Of a stretch of DNA of 64,000 nucleotides, positions 27,694 through 38,275 are shown one piece after another. Source of the DNA: Tenacibaculum pelagium. GTDB lineage: Bacteria > Bacteroidota > Bacteroidia > Flavobacteriales > Flavobacteriaceae. Position 1 is the first letter of the stretch. Each line of letters begins with the position of its first letter. Position numbers and translations under genes: made by a program. The stretch lies in assembly GCF_014062345.1 (NCBI RefSeq), contig NZ_JACGLS010000001.1, forward strand, positions 62,001 to 126,000. The letters are read 5' to 3'. Under the pieces are notes generated by a model. The model had not been told where the DNA came from. It saw only the letters and a program-made list of their open reading frames with translations, and did no database searches.

Positions 27694-28608
27694 ATGTATT
27701 ACAACGAAGAAAGTGTAATTTATTATAACGGAAAATTTATCAAAGCAAAAGAAGCATCAGAAAATCCATATAGTCAAAGCTTACACTATGGAAATGGTGT
27801 TTTTGAAGGCATAAGAGCTTACAACACACCAAATGGAACAAGAATTTTTAAATCAGAAGAGCATTATAAAAGATTAAAATATGGTGCCGAAGTAATGGGT
27901 ATCCAATTTAATTATACAGCAGATGAATTAACAAAGCTAACCTATGAGTTATTAGAGCGCAATGGATTAAAAGATGCCTACATCCGTCCATTAATTACTA
28001 CAGGAGCTAATATGAGTTTGTTAACTTCTAATGAAACCAACTTAATTATTCAGTGTTGGGAATGGGGAAAGTATATGGGAGATAAGTTACTCCGAGTGAA
28101 AACATCTTCGTTTCAACGTCCAAACCCTAAGTCTTGTTTTGTAGAAGCTAAAGTAACTGGGCATTACATCAATTCAATTTTATCAACAAATGAAGCAAAG
28201 AATAATGGCTATGATGAAGCTTTATTGTTAGATATGAACGGGAACGTAGCAGAGTGTTCGGGAGCAAATATTTTTATGCAAAAAGGAGGGAAATTATATA
28301 CACCACCAAGAGGTCATATTATGGCAGGAATTACAAGAGCAACAGTAATTGATTTATGTAAAGAGACAGGTATATCTATTGAAGAAAAACATTTCACATT
28401 GGAAGAGCTTAAAAATGCAGATGCTTGTTTTTTTACAGGTACAGCTGCTGAAGTAGTAGGACTACAATCATTAGATGACTACAAGTTTCCTTTAGATTGG
28501 GAGAAGTCATACGGGTATCAATTAATGAAATTATATAAAGACGAAGTATTAGGCCTTATGTCAAAAAAGAAAAGCGAGTTAAGTAATGAAATTAAACAAG
28601 CACAGTAG
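27694..28608 (+). CDS. ilvE: Branched-chain amino acid aminotransferase
   Basis: 304 residues, fold-type IV PLP aminotransferase performing the final transamination for Ile, Val and Leu. [17 protein letters not shown] at the N-terminus, the PLP lysine region [17 protein letters not shown], and [20 protein letters not shown] are characteristic. First structural gene downstream of the tandem attenuators; its end overlaps ilvD by 23 bases. Confidence 0.95.
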   Translation: MYYNEESVIYYNGKFIKAKEASENPYSQSLHYGNGVFEGIRAYNTPNGTRIFKSEEHYKRLKYGAEVMGIQFNYTADELTKLTYELLERNGLKDAYIRPLITTGANMSLLTSNETNLIIQCWEWGKYMGDKLLRVKTSSFQRPNPKSCFVEAKVTGHYINSILSTNEAKNNGYDEALLLDMNGNVAECSGANIFMQKGGKLYTPPRGHIMAGITRATVIDLCKETGISIEEKHFTLEELKNADACFFTGTAAEVVGLQSLDDYKFPLDWEKSYGYQLMKLYKDEVLGLMSKKKSELSNEIKQAQ

Positions 28609-30268
28609 TAGATTAACGCAAGACGAATCTCAACCAGCATCACAGGCAATGTTATATGCGGTTGGGTTAACTGATGAAGACATGAGTAAAGCTCAAGTTG
28701 GTATTGCGAGTACAGGTTATGATGGTAATCCGTGTAACATGCATTTAAACAATTTAGCAGCAGAAGTTAAAGTTGAGTGTAAAATTACCGATATGGTTGG
28801 ATTAGGTTTCAATACTATTGGAGTCTCAGATGGGATTTCTATGGGAACATCGGGTATGAATTATTCGTTAGCATCTAGAGATATTATAGCTGATTCAATT
28901 GAAACAGTTATGAATGCACAAAGTTACGATGCATTAGTTTCTGTAGTTGGTTGTGATAAAAATATGCCAGGAGCAGTAATAGCAATGTTGCGGTTAAACC
29001 GTCCATCAATTATAATGTACGGCGGAACCATTGCCTCTGGAAATTACAAAGGAAGGAAATTAAATATTGTTTCTGCTTTTGAAGCTTTAGGTCAAAAAGT
29101 TGCAGGAGAGATTGATGAAGATGAATATATGGAAATTATAAAAAGAGCCATTCCTGGAGCTGGAGCTTGTGGAGGTATGTATACCGCAAATACAATGGCT
29201 TCTGCTATAGAGTGTATGGGTTTTTCATTACCATATAATTCATCAATTCCTGCAGAAAACCCTAATAAATTATCGGAAGCTGAAAGAACAGCTTTAGCCA
29301 TTAAAAACTTATTAGAATTAGATTTAAAACCATTAGATATTATTTCTAAAAAATCATTAGAAAATGCAATTGCATTAGTAAACGCCCTTGGAGGTTCTAC
29401 CAATGCAGTACTACACTTTTTAGCAATTGCACATGCTGCTGATATTGAATTTACTTTAGATGATATTCAAAAAGTCACTGATAGAACTCCTTTAATAGCT
29501 GATTTAAAACCATCAGGAAAATATTTAATGGAAGATGTACATGGAGTTGGAGGAACGCCAGCAGTAATGAAATACTTATTAGATAATGAATATTTACATG
29601 GAGATTGTTTAACGGTAACAGGAAAAACTTTAGCCGAAAATTTAGCAGATGTTGAACCTCTTTCTTTTGAAGATGAGCAAGATGTAATATATCCAAAAGA
29701 TAAAGCTCTAAAGTCATCAGGAAATATTCAGATAATTTACGGAAATCTAGCCGCTGAAGGAGCTGTAGCAAAAATATCTGGAAATGAAGGTTTACTTTTT
29801 GAAGGAAAGGCTGTGGTATATGATGGAGAACAAGCTGCCAATGAAGGAATATCAAATGGTGAAGTAGAAAAAGGAGATGTAGTAGTTATTAGATACGTTG
29901 GTCCAAAAGGAGGTCCAGGAATGCCAGAAATGCTAAAACCAACTTCATTAATAATGGGAGCAGGTTTAGGAAAATCAGTCGCTTTAATTACAGATGGTCG
30001 TTTTTCTGGAGGAACTCATGGATTTGTAGTAGGACATATTACACCCGAAGCACAATCTGGAGGAACTATAGGTTTACTAGAAACTGGAGATAAAATAAGA
30101 ATTAGTGCGGAAGATAACTCTATAAATGTTTTGATTTCTGATAAAGAATTAGCAGAAAGAAAATCAAAGTGGATAGCTCCAGCATTAAAACATAAAAAAG
30201 GAATACTATATAAATATGCAAAAACTGTTGCATCAGCATCTAAAGGATGTGTAACGGACGCATTTTAA
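28586..30268 (+). CDS. ilvD: Dihydroxy-acid dehydratase
   Basis: 560 residues. Iron-sulfur enzyme converting 2,3-dihydroxy acids to 2-oxo acids in Ile/Val synthesis. Cluster cysteines occur in GCDKNMPG and [25 protein letters not shown] and [16 protein letters not shown] are family signatures. The start overlaps ilvE by 23 bases in another frame; no later Met fits the conserved N-terminus [16 protein letters not shown], so coupling with ilvE is likely. Confidence 0.96.
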   Translation: MKLNKHSSRLTQDESQPASQAMLYAVGLTDEDMSKAQVGIASTGYDGNPCNMHLNNLAAEVKVECKITDMVGLGFNTIGVSDGISMGTSGMNYSLASRDIIADSIETVMNAQSYDALVSVVGCDKNMPGAVIAMLRLNRPSIIMYGGTIASGNYKGRKLNIVSAFEALGQKVAGEIDEDEYMEIIKRAIPGAGACGGMYTANTMASAIECMGFSLPYNSSIPAENPNKLSEAERTALAIKNLLELDLKPLDIISKKSLENAIALVNALGGSTNAVLHFLAIAHAADIEFTLDDIQKVTDRTPLIADLKPSGKYLMEDVHGVGGTPAVMKYLLDNEYLHGDCLTVTGKTLAENLADVEPLSFEDEQDVIYPKDKALKSSGNIQIIYGNLAAEGAVAKISGNEGLLFEGKAVVYDGEQAANEGISNGEVEKGDVVVIRYVGPKGGPGMPEMLKPTSLIMGAGLGKSVALITDGRFSGGTHGFVVGHITPEAQSGGTIGLLETGDKIRISAEDNSINVLISDKELAERKSKWIAPALKHKKGILYKYAKTVASASKGCVTDAF

Positions 30269-30278
30269 CATCATAAAT

Positions 30279-32012
30279 ATGAATACAAAGACCCAAACAC
30301 AATCTAAAACAGATTCAAAACAGAAAGTACATGTTTCAGGTGCAGAAGCTGTTGTAAAATGTTTATTAGAAGAAGGAGCCGATTTAATTTATGGATATCC
30401 TGGTGGGGCAATTATGCCTGTATATGACGAATTATATAAATATCAAGACAAGATTAATCATGTATTAACTCGTCATGAGCAAGGAGCAACACATGCAGCA
30501 CAAGGATTTGCAAGAGCAACAGGTAAAGTAGGGGTCGCCATTGCAACTTCAGGGCCTGGTGCTACGAACTTAATTACTGGTATTGCAGATGCACAAATAG
30601 ATTCTACACCAATGGTATGTATTACAGGGCAAGTGACAGAACATTTATTAGGGTCTGATGCATTTCAAGAAACAGACATTGTAGGAATTTCTACACCAGT
30701 TACTAAATGGAATTATCAAATAACAAAAGCGTCAGAAATACCAGAAGTATTTGCAAAAGCATTTTATATAGCTAAATCAGGAAGACCAGGACCGGTACTA
30801 ATTGATATCACTAAAAATGCACAATTTGAAACTTTTGATTTTGAATATGAAAAATGTACTTCAATACGTAGTTATAAAGCAAAATCTAAAGTCAATATAG
30901 AAGAAGTAAAAGAAGCAGCAGCACTAATCAATAGTGCTAAAAAGCCTATGGTAGTTTTTGGGCAAGGAGTTATTTTAGGAGAAGCAGAAGAGGGGTTTAA
31001 AAAGTTTATAGAAAAAACAGGAATTCCATCAGCATGGACAATTTTAGGTTTATCAGCATTACCAACAGATCATGAATTGAATGTAGGTATGGTAGGAATG
31101 CATGGTAATTATGCACCTAATAAATTAACCAATGAATGTGATTTATTAATTGCTGTAGGAATGCGTTTTGATGATCGTGTTACTGGAAATTTAAATACCT
31201 ATGCTAAACAAGCAAAAGTAATTCATTTTGAAATAGATCCAGCAGAAGTAGATAAAAATGTAAAAACAGATGTAGCAGTTTTAGGAGATGTAAAAGAGAG
31301 TTTAGCAGAAATTTTACCGTTTGTGAATAAAAACTCGCATGAAAACTGGCTTCAAGAATTTAGAAAATTAGATGCTATTGAGTTTGATAAAGTTCAAAAA
31401 GATGATTTATACCCTACTAAAGAAGGACTTACTATGGGAGAGGTGTTGAAGGAAATTAATAATGCTTCAGGTGGAGATGCAGTAATTGTATCTGATGTAG
31501 GGCAACATCAAATGTTTGCTTGTCGCTATGCTAAATTTAATCAAACTAAAAGTAATATAACTTCAGGAGGATTAGGTACGATGGGATTTGCACTACCAGC
31601 AGCAATTGGAGCAAAAATGGGAGTGCCAAATAGAGAAGTGGTTATGATAGCTGGAGATGGAGGTTATCAAATGACAATTCAAGAGTTAGGAACTATTTTA
31701 CAAACGAAAGCAGCTGTTAAAATTGTTGTTTTAAACAATGAGTATTTAGGAATGGTACGTCAGTGGCAACAATTGTTTTTTGATAAAAGATATGCATCAA
31801 CAGAGATGACGAATCCTGATTTTATAGCTATTGCGAAAGGGTATAGTATAGAAGCAAAAAGAGTTACAAAAAGAGAAGATTTAGAAAGTTCAATTCAAGA
31901 AATGATGGAATCTAAAGACGCATACTTTTTAGAAGTTTGTGTTGAAAAAGAAAACAATGTATTTCCAATGATACCAACAGGAGCATCAGTTTCAGATATA
32001 AGATTAGAATAA
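30279..32012 (+). CDS. ilvB: Acetolactate synthase large subunit
   Basis: 577 residues. TPP enzyme making acetolactate or acetohydroxybutyrate. GYPGGAIMPVYDEL and RHEQGATHAAQGFARATGKVGV carry the catalytic glutamate, SDVGQHQMFACRY and the TPP motif GDGGYQMTIQELGTI lie in the C-terminal domain. A low-complexity Thr/Gln/Lys N-terminus (about 15 residues) precedes the core. Lies 10 bases after ilvD and 2 bases before the small subunit. Confidence 0.96.
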   Translation: MNTKTQTQSKTDSKQKVHVSGAEAVVKCLLEEGADLIYGYPGGAIMPVYDELYKYQDKINHVLTRHEQGATHAAQGFARATGKVGVAIATSGPGATNLITGIADAQIDSTPMVCITGQVTEHLLGSDAFQETDIVGISTPVTKWNYQITKASEIPEVFAKAFYIAKSGRPGPVLIDITKNAQFETFDFEYEKCTSIRSYKAKSKVNIEEVKEAAALINSAKKPMVVFGQGVILGEAEEGFKKFIEKTGIPSAWTILGLSALPTDHELNVGMVGMHGNYAPNKLTNECDLLIAVGMRFDDRVTGNLNTYAKQAKVIHFEIDPAEVDKNVKTDVAVLGDVKESLAEILPFVNKNSHENWLQEFRKLDAIEFDKVQKDDLYPTKEGLTMGEVLKEINNASGGDAVIVSDVGQHQMFACRYAKFNQTKSNITSGGLGTMGFALPAAIGAKMGVPNREVVMIAGDGGYQMTIQELGTILQTKAAVKIVVLNNEYLGMVRQWQQLFFDKRYASTEMTNPDFIAIAKGYSIEAKRVTKREDLESSIQEMMESKDAYFLEVCVEKENNVFPMIPTGASVSDIRLE

Positions 32013-32014
32013 TT

Positions 32015-32539
32015 ATGGAAAATAGACAAACATATACAGTTTCGGTTTATACAGAAAATAATGTGGGATTGTTGAATAGAATTTCAGGAATCTTTTTAAG
32101 AAGACATATTAATATTGAAAGCATGAATATTTCTAAATCGGAAATAAAAAGTGTTTCAAGAATCACATTGTTAGTAAAAGTAACTGAAGAACAGATTAAA
32201 AAGATTATTGGACAAATAGAAAAACAAGTAGAGGTAATCAAAGCTTATTATCATACAGATAAAGATACAATATATCAAGAGTCTTGTATGTTTAAACTAA
32301 GCTCAGATTTACTGATGGAAAATGATGAAATACAAACTATTATTAATAATAGTAAATCTAGAGTAATTAATATTAATAAGGAATTTTTTGTGCTTGAAAA
32401 ATCAGGAACAAAAGAAGAAATAGAAGAATTATATCGCACATTAGATAAACATGGAATTATGCAGTTTATTCGTTCAGGACGTATTGCAATAACCAAAGAT
32501 GAAATGAGAATATCCACTTTATTATCAACAAACAACTAA
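32015..32539 (+). CDS. ilvN: Acetolactate synthase small (regulatory) subunit
   Basis: 174 residues. Binds the large subunit and, in relatives, mediates feedback inhibition by valine. An N-terminal ACT domain is evident ([35 protein letters not shown]), followed by the C-terminal half. The first half matches IlvN/IlvH; the second half is divergent, as common in Bacteroidota. Starts 2 bases after ilvB and ends 4 bases before ilvC. Confidence 0.93.
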   Translation: MENRQTYTVSVYTENNVGLLNRISGIFLRRHINIESMNISKSEIKSVSRITLLVKVTEEQIKKIIGQIEKQVEVIKAYYHTDKDTIYQESCMFKLSSDLLMENDEIQTIINNSKSRVININKEFFVLEKSGTKEEIEELYRTLDKHGIMQFIRSGRIAITKDEMRISTLLSTNN

Positions 32540-32543
32540 AAAA

Positions 32544-34049
32544 ATGACAACAAATTATTTCAACACGCTATCGTTAGCAGGAAAATTAGAACAACTTGCA
32601 AAATGTAGGTTTATGGATTCTTCGGAATTTTCAGAAGGAGTTAAAGCATTAGAAAATAAAAAAGTCGTTATTATTGGTTGTGGTGCTCAAGGTTTAAATC
32701 AAGGTTTAAATATGAGAGATTCAGGTTTAGATGTATCTTATGCATTACGACCTGCTGCAATTGAAGAAAAGAGAGCTTCTTATAAAAATGCTACTGAAAA
32801 CAATTTTAATGTTGCAACATTTGAAGAGTTAATACCTACTGCAGATTTAGTATTAAACTTAACACCAGATAAGCAACATACACGAGTTGTAAAAACAGTA
32901 ATACCTTTAATGAAAAAAGGAGCAACATTATCGTATTCTCATGGGTTTAATATTGTTGAAGAAGGAATGAAAATTCGTGAAGATTTAACAGTAATAATGG
33001 TAGCACCTAAATGCCCAGGAACAGAAGTAAGAGAAGAGTATAAAAGAGGTTTTGGAGTACCAACATTAATAGCGGTTCACCCAGAGAATGACCCAGAAAA
33101 TAAAGGATGGGCACAAGCAAAAGCTTATGCAGTGGCTACAGGAGGACATAAAGCAGGAGTTTTAGAATCGTCTTTTGTAGCTGAGGTAAAAAGTGATTTA
33201 ATGGGTGAACAAACCATTTTATGTGGCGTATTACAAACAGCATCTATTTTATCTTTTGATAGAATGTTGGAGGAAGGAATTGAACCTACATATGCTGCTA
33301 AGTTAATTCAATATGGTTGGGAAACAATTACAGAAGCTTTAAAACATGGAGGAATTACTAATATGATGGATCGCTTATCAAATCCAGCAAAAATAAAAGC
33401 ATTTGAAATATCGGAAGAGTTAAAAACAATATTAGAACCATTGTTTGTTAAACATATGGATGATATTATGTCTGGTCATTTTTCTAAAACAATGATGGAA
33501 GATTGGGCAAACGATGATGTAAATTTATTATCATGGAGAGCAGCAACTGGAGAAACAGCTTTTGAAAAAACTGAAGCAACAGAAGTAGAAGTGAGTGAAC
33601 AAGAATATTTTGATCATGGAACTTTAATGGTAGCTTTTGTAAGAGCAGGAGTTGAGCTAGCATTTGATACAATGGTAGCATCTGGAATTAAAGAAGAATC
33701 AGCGTACTACGAGTCTTTACATGAATTACCATTAATAGCAAATACAGTAGCAAGAAAGAAATTATATGAAATGAATCGTATTATTTCAGATACAGCAGAA
33801 TATGGGTGTTATTTGTTTGATCACGCAGCAAAACCGTTATTAGTTGATTTTATGAAAAAAGTGAATACTTCTGTCATAGGTAAATCATATGCATCTTCTA
33901 ATGAAGTAGATAATTTAAATTTAATTAAGGTAAACGAAGCTGTGCAAGGCCATCCAATTGAAAAAATAGGAAAAACCTTAAGGGCGTCAATGACAGCAAT
34001 GAAAACAATAAGTCAAGAAGAGAAAAAAGAAGCAGTAGTTTTCCATTAA
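32544..34049 (+). CDS. ilvC: Ketol-acid reductoisomerase, class II (long form)
   Basis: 501 residues, the length of the class II enzyme with a duplicated C-terminal helical domain (class I has about 330). NADPH-binding [19 protein letters not shown] near residue 38, [24 protein letters not shown], and [12 protein letters not shown] with the metal ligands are present. Rearranges and reduces acetolactate to dihydroxy-isovalerate. Sits within the ilv operon, 4 bases before ilvA. Confidence 0.96.
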   Translation: MTTNYFNTLSLAGKLEQLAKCRFMDSSEFSEGVKALENKKVVIIGCGAQGLNQGLNMRDSGLDVSYALRPAAIEEKRASYKNATENNFNVATFEELIPTADLVLNLTPDKQHTRVVKTVIPLMKKGATLSYSHGFNIVEEGMKIREDLTVIMVAPKCPGTEVREEYKRGFGVPTLIAVHPENDPENKGWAQAKAYAVATGGHKAGVLESSFVAEVKSDLMGEQTILCGVLQTASILSFDRMLEEGIEPTYAAKLIQYGWETITEALKHGGITNMMDRLSNPAKIKAFEISEELKTILEPLFVKHMDDIMSGHFSKTMMEDWANDDVNLLSWRAATGETAFEKTEATEVEVSEQEYFDHGTLMVAFVRAGVELAFDTMVASGIKEESAYYESLHELPLIANTVARKKLYEMNRIISDTAEYGCYLFDHAAKPLLVDFMKKVNTSVIGKSYASSNEVDNLNLIKVNEAVQGHPIEKIGKTLRASMTAMKTISQEEKKEAVVFH

Positions 34050-34053
34050 AAAT

Positions 34054-35316
34054 ATGCAAATCCAAACAACATATACACCAACTATAAAAGCAGTTGAGGA
34101 AGCTGTAGCTACATTGAAAGGTGTGGCTGCAGAAACTCCTCTGTTAAAAAATTATATTTATTCAGAGAAATTTAAAGCAAATATTTTTTTAAAACGTGAG
34201 GACTTACAACAGGTTAGATCTTATAAAATTAGAGGAGCCTATAATAAAATAAATTCAATATCTGATGAAGAACGGCGAAATGGAATCATTTGCGCAAGTG
34301 CAGGAAATCACGCTCAAGGAGTAGCCTTTGCTTGCAAAAAATTGAAGATTCATGGTACAATTGTAATGCCATCACCAACTCCAAAACAAAAAGTAGAACA
34401 AGTTAAGATGTTTGGTGGTGATTATGTTGATATTGAATTGACAGGAGATACTTTTGATGATGCATATAAACTTGCAAAACATGTATGTGATACACTTGGA
34501 AAAACTTTTGTACATCCATTTGATGATGAAAAAATTATTGAAGGACAAGCAACAGTTGGTTTAGAGATTATTAAACAATTTGAAACCCCTATAGATTATG
34601 TATTTGTACCTGTAGGAGGAGGAGGGTTAGCTTCTGGATTATCAAGTGTGTTTAAACAGTTATCACCTCGTACAAAAATTATAGGAGTAGAGCCTGAAGG
34701 AGCTCCTTCCATGAAAACATCTATTTCAGAAAATAAAAATGTGAAACTAGATAAAATTGATAAATTTATTGATGGTGCTGCTGTACAACAAGTAGGGAAT
34801 TTAACATTGAATATTTGTAAAGAAAATTTAGATGACATGATAACGGTTCCTGAAGGGAAAGTTTGTCAAACTATTTTAGACTTATATAATAAAGAAGCTA
34901 TTGTAGTAGAACCAGCAGGTGCTTTAACTATTGCTGCATTAGATTTTTATGCTGAAGAAATTAGAGATAAAAACGTTGTTTGTGTAATTAGTGGTAGCAA
35001 TAACGATATTACAAGAACAGCAGAAATAAAAGAAAGAGCTTTATTGTATAATCAATTAAAACATTATTTTATTATTCGATTTCCACAAAGAGCAGGAGCT
35101 TTAAAAGAGTTTGTAATAGACGTTTTAGGGAAAAATGATGATATTACATACTTTGAATATTCCAAAAAAACAAGTAGAGAAAACGGGCCCGCTGTAGTTG
35201 GGATAGAACTAATTAGACGAGAAGATTTAACTCCTTTAATTAGACGAATGAAGCAGCGTAATTTTTATGGAGAGTATTTAAATGATAAACCTAACTTATT
35301 TGAGTTTTTGGTTTAG
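34054..35316 (+). CDS. ilvA: Biosynthetic threonine deaminase
   Basis: 420 residues. PLP enzyme turning threonine into 2-oxobutyrate, the entry to isoleucine and the link with the thr operon 13 kb away. PLP lysine in RSYKIRGAYNK; ASAGNHAQGVA and PVGGGGLASGLS bind PLP. The C-terminus (about 330-420, HYFIIRFPQRAGALKEFV) is a single ACT-like regulatory domain, shorter than the double one of E. coli IlvA. Last gene of the ilv operon; its final 4 bases overlap the convergent aminotransferase gene. Confidence 0.95.
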   Translation: MQIQTTYTPTIKAVEEAVATLKGVAAETPLLKNYIYSEKFKANIFLKREDLQQVRSYKIRGAYNKINSISDEERRNGIICASAGNHAQGVAFACKKLKIHGTIVMPSPTPKQKVEQVKMFGGDYVDIELTGDTFDDAYKLAKHVCDTLGKTFVHPFDDEKIIEGQATVGLEIIKQFETPIDYVFVPVGGGGLASGLSSVFKQLSPRTKIIGVEPEGAPSMKTSISENKNVKLDKIDKFIDGAAVQQVGNLTLNICKENLDDMITVPEGKVCQTILDLYNKEAIVVEPAGALTIAALDFYAEEIRDKNVVCVISGSNNDITRTAEIKERALLYNQLKHYFIIRFPQRAGALKEFVIDVLGKNDDITYFEYSKKTSRENGPAVVGIELIRREDLTPLIRRMKQRNFYGEYLNDKPNLFEFLV

Positions 35317-36491
35317 AGTCTATTTAATTCTTTTAAAATAATATCACATCCTTCATTAATTTCTTCGTCTGAAATAGTTAATGGAGGAGTGATTCTTATT
35401 GCAGAACCTTCAAAAAGCAACCAAAAAAGAATAACTCCTTCTTCTAAACAATTTAAAATAACTTTTGAAGCTATTTCAGGAGAATCAACTAAAAGAGCTA
35501 ACATTAACCCTTTGCCTCTAATTTCTTTAACAGCTTTATGATTTTCGAACTTACTTCTAATCAACTCTTCTTTTCTTAAAGTTTCTTCGACGAGGTTAGT
35601 AGAAGTGACTTCTTCTACAGTAGCTAATCCAGCACTTGCAATAACAGGATGCCCACCAAAGGTAGTGATATGTCCTAGTTTAGGGTTTTCTTTAAGGCAA
35701 TTCATTATATCAAAAGAAGAAATAAAAGCACCAATAGGCATACCACCTCCTAATCCTTTTCCTGTAATAATTATATCAGGTGTTACGTTGTAATTTTCAA
35801 ATCCCCAAAACTTTCCAGTGCGTCCAATTCCAGTTTGGATTTCATCTAAGATTAATAAAGCTCCAACTTCTTCACAGCGTTGCTTAACTTTAGTTAAAAA
35901 ATCGTTTTTAGGCTCAATAAAACCAGCACCACCTTGAATGGTTTCTAAAATTACTCCTGCTGTATTTGTAGTAATTTTTTCTATATCTAATTCATTATTA
36001 AACTCGATAAATTTAGTTCCAGGAATTAAAGGTCTAAAAGCACGATTTTGTTGTTCAGCTCCACAAACACTCATGGCACCTTGTGTATTACCATGATATG
36101 CGTTTTTAGCAGCAATAATTTCACTTCTATTAGTAAAACGTTTGGCTAATTTTAAAGCTCCTTCAGTAGCTTCGGTACCTGAATTTACTAAATAAACAGA
36201 AGATAAGTTTTTAGGTAGTGTATTGGCTAAAGCTTTGCACAATTCTAATTGAGGTTTTTGAATGAATTCCCCATAGACCATCACATGAGTGTAAGTATCT
36301 AACTGGCTTTTTATAGCTTCATTTATTTTTGGATGATTGTGACCTAAACTATTAGCGGAAACCCCAGCAACAAAGTCTAACATCTTTTTACCATTACTAT
36401 CATAAATATAGCTTCCATTTGCATGAGAAATCTCTATAGCTAAAGGATATGGAGTTGTTTGACCTTGGAATTTTAAAAAATCTTCTTTCAT
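35313..36491 (-). CDS. Class III PLP-dependent aminotransferase
   Basis: 392 residues. Acetylornithine/ornithine-type aminotransferase fold: VNSGTEATEGALKLAKRFT, ILETIQGGAGFIEP, LILDEIQTGIGRTGKFWGFENY and the PLP lysine in IITGKGLGGGMPIGAF. The amino donor cannot be fixed from sequence; no arginine genes are near. It begins 5 bases after the OstA-like gene, so the two are probably co-transcribed, and it converges on ilvA with a 4-base overlap. Confidence 0.88.
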   Translation of the reverse strand: MKEDFLKFQGQTTPYPLAIEISHANGSYIYDSNGKKMLDFVAGVSANSLGHNHPKINEAIKSQLDTYTHVMVYGEFIQKPQLELCKALANTLPKNLSSVYLVNSGTEATEGALKLAKRFTNRSEIIAAKNAYHGNTQGAMSVCGAEQQNRAFRPLIPGTKFIEFNNELDIEKITTNTAGVILETIQGGAGFIEPKNDFLTKVKQRCEEVGALLILDEIQTGIGRTGKFWGFENYNVTPDIIITGKGLGGGMPIGAFISSFDIMNCLKENPKLGHITTFGGHPVIASAGLATVEEVTSTNLVEETLRKEELIRSKFENHKAVKEIRGKGLMLALLVDSPEIASKVILNCLEEGVILFWLLFEGSAIRITPPLTISDEEINEGCDIILKELNRL

Positions 36492-36496
36492 TTCAA

Positions 36497-38137
36497 TTAT
36501 TTAATTTTAATATCATTGAAATTTATTTTCTTAGATTTTTCTTTTTTTACACTTTCTTCAATAAACTGTTTTTTAGCTTTTTTTATAGCTTCTTTCGAGC
36601 TTTTAACTTTAGAAGGTATTTTTGAATTATCTTTCACAAAAATATCTTCAACTGTTTTTGGTTGTTCATCTCCTCTCCAAATAAATCCTTTAAATTTTTT
36701 CTCTTCTGCAGGAAATTCAGAAGGAGGAAATGTTTTACCTTCAGTGTTTTTGAAATATTTAGTTTGCGTTATCTCACTATCCTTCAGGGTAAATTCAATA
36801 TCACTGGCTATCTCTTTAGTAATGGTTTCTAGTTTTTGAGACTCTTCATTTCTATTATAATATAAAGATTCTGCGTTACCTTTTACCAACATAGTTCTAA
36901 GATCATTACCTTCAAATTTACCATAAATGTTACGTCCTTTAATTTGATTGTAATCGTCTTCAGCAATAGAATCTTTCTGAATCATAAAGGCATTTTTTAG
37001 CACTTTTAAAGAGTCTAGTTTATTAGTTTCTTTATTGGTAAGTATTTGAATACTATCACCCGTAATCTGGCTTTTACCCGACCAAAGAATTGGGTTGTTA
37101 AACATTCGGGTTACTCCGGTAACTTGACTTGTATATATAGAATCGCATTTTCCTTGTAAATCTGATTTAAATATTTTAGCATTGTTAAAAATTCGTACAA
37201 TTCTATTTTCAGGTTTACCAGTCAATAATATTTTATCACCAGATACATACATAGAATCTTTATCAATCTCTGATATAGCTACAGCTCTGTTAATAATAAA
37301 TAAAGAATCTTTATGTTCGAATAATTCAGCATAATTACCTTTGGTTACCATTTTCTGAACAGTATCTATAACTTTTATGTTATTGGTTGCAGATGCAAAT
37401 CCTTTTCTTTTATCATAATATAAACTATCAGCTAAAATGGTTCTTTCTTTTAAAAAGAGCTTTGCGTTTTTCACAAAGTATGAAATGTCAGTATTGGTAT
37501 CAAAAAAGCCTTTTTCAGAATATATTCTAGTACTATCTTTTAAATTAGTAATCGTACTTGGTCCATACAAATAAGCTAAGTTTGAGTTTGTGTAATAATC
37601 TAAATGATCAGATTCAAGATTGTTTTCTGGATTTACAACTGTTACTTTCGATTTTGCGGTGAACTTTTTATCTTTTAAGAAATAAGTACCTCTAATACTT
37701 TTTAACGTGTTTTTTTTATCACGAATTGTACCGCCGTTTGGATAATATAAAAGTTGATTAATTCTATCGAAATGAAGGGTATCTGTATTCATCTTCATCT
37801 CTTTATCATTAATCTCTACATTTCCCCAAGATTTAGCTTTTTTACTATTTCCGTCATAAATTGAAAAGTCACTATATTGAATAATACTATCTCCTTGTTC
37901 AATTACAACTTCTCCTATGGCTTTAAATAAGTTCTTTTTTTGAAAAAACAACGCTCTTTTACAATCTAAGGTAGCGCCTTCATGCTCCATTTTAACCTTA
38001 CCAATTAATATAGTTGCTCCAGGAAATTGATCTTCGTCGGCAGTACTTAATTCAGTAGAAAGTATTTTAATTTTTTTCGTTTGAGAAAAACTTCCAAAGG
38101 CGAATAATAAAAATGTTAAAAGAAATAGTCTTTTCAA
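36497..38137 (-). CDS. OstA/LptA-like lipopolysaccharide transport protein
   Basis: 546 residues from a TTG at 38137 (read as MKRLFLLTFLLFAFGSFSQ, a signal peptide). An ATG at 38212 would add 25 residues, but a TAnnTTTG promoter box at 38157-38164 lies inside that extension, favouring the TTG. The periplasmic body repeats the OstA beta-strand pattern: LDCKRALFFQKKNLFKAIGEVVIEQGDSIIQ, SKVTVVNPENNLESDHLDYY and several similar units. The family handles LPS transit between membranes. A charged C-terminal tail ends in lysine clusters. Confidence 0.82.
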   Translation of the reverse strand: MKRLFLLTFLLFAFGSFSQTKKIKILSTELSTADEDQFPGATILIGKVKMEHEGATLDCKRALFFQKKNLFKAIGEVVIEQGDSIIQYSDFSIYDGNSKKAKSWGNVEINDKEMKMNTDTLHFDRINQLLYYPNGGTIRDKKNTLKSIRGTYFLKDKKFTAKSKVTVVNPENNLESDHLDYYTNSNLAYLYGPSTITNLKDSTRIYSEKGFFDTNTDISYFVKNAKLFLKERTILADSLYYDKRKGFASATNNIKVIDTVQKMVTKGNYAELFEHKDSLFIINRAVAISEIDKDSMYVSGDKILLTGKPENRIVRIFNNAKIFKSDLQGKCDSIYTSQVTGVTRMFNNPILWSGKSQITGDSIQILTNKETNKLDSLKVLKNAFMIQKDSIAEDDYNQIKGRNIYGKFEGNDLRTMLVKGNAESLYYNRNEESQKLETITKEIASDIEFTLKDSEITQTKYFKNTEGKTFPPSEFPAEEKKFKGFIWRGDEQPKTVEDIFVKDNSKIPSKVKSSKEAIKKAKKQFIEESVKKEKSKKINFNDIKIK

Positions 38138-38156
38138 AATAAAATAATTTGATGCA

Positions 38157-38164
38157 CAAAAATA
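38157..38164 (-). promoter_or_regulatory. Putative promoter -7 box of the OstA-like gene
   Basis: TATTTTTG on the minus strand matches TAnnTTTG and ends 19 bases before the TTG start at 38137, which supports that start. Confidence 0.5.
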
Positions 38165-38242
38165 ATGAAAAGAACGTGCCATATTTCTTAATAAACAAAT
38201 AAAATTATTCAATTAAAATAGAGTAGAGGTTTTGTAATTGAC

Positions 38243-38250
38243 TAATTTTG
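38243..38250 (+). promoter_or_regulatory. Putative promoter -7 box of the PLP decarboxylase gene
   Basis: TAATTTTG matches TAnnTTTG exactly, 25 bases upstream of the ATG at 38276. Confidence 0.5.
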
Positions 38251-38275
38251 TTACTTAATTTAAAAACTTGTTTTT

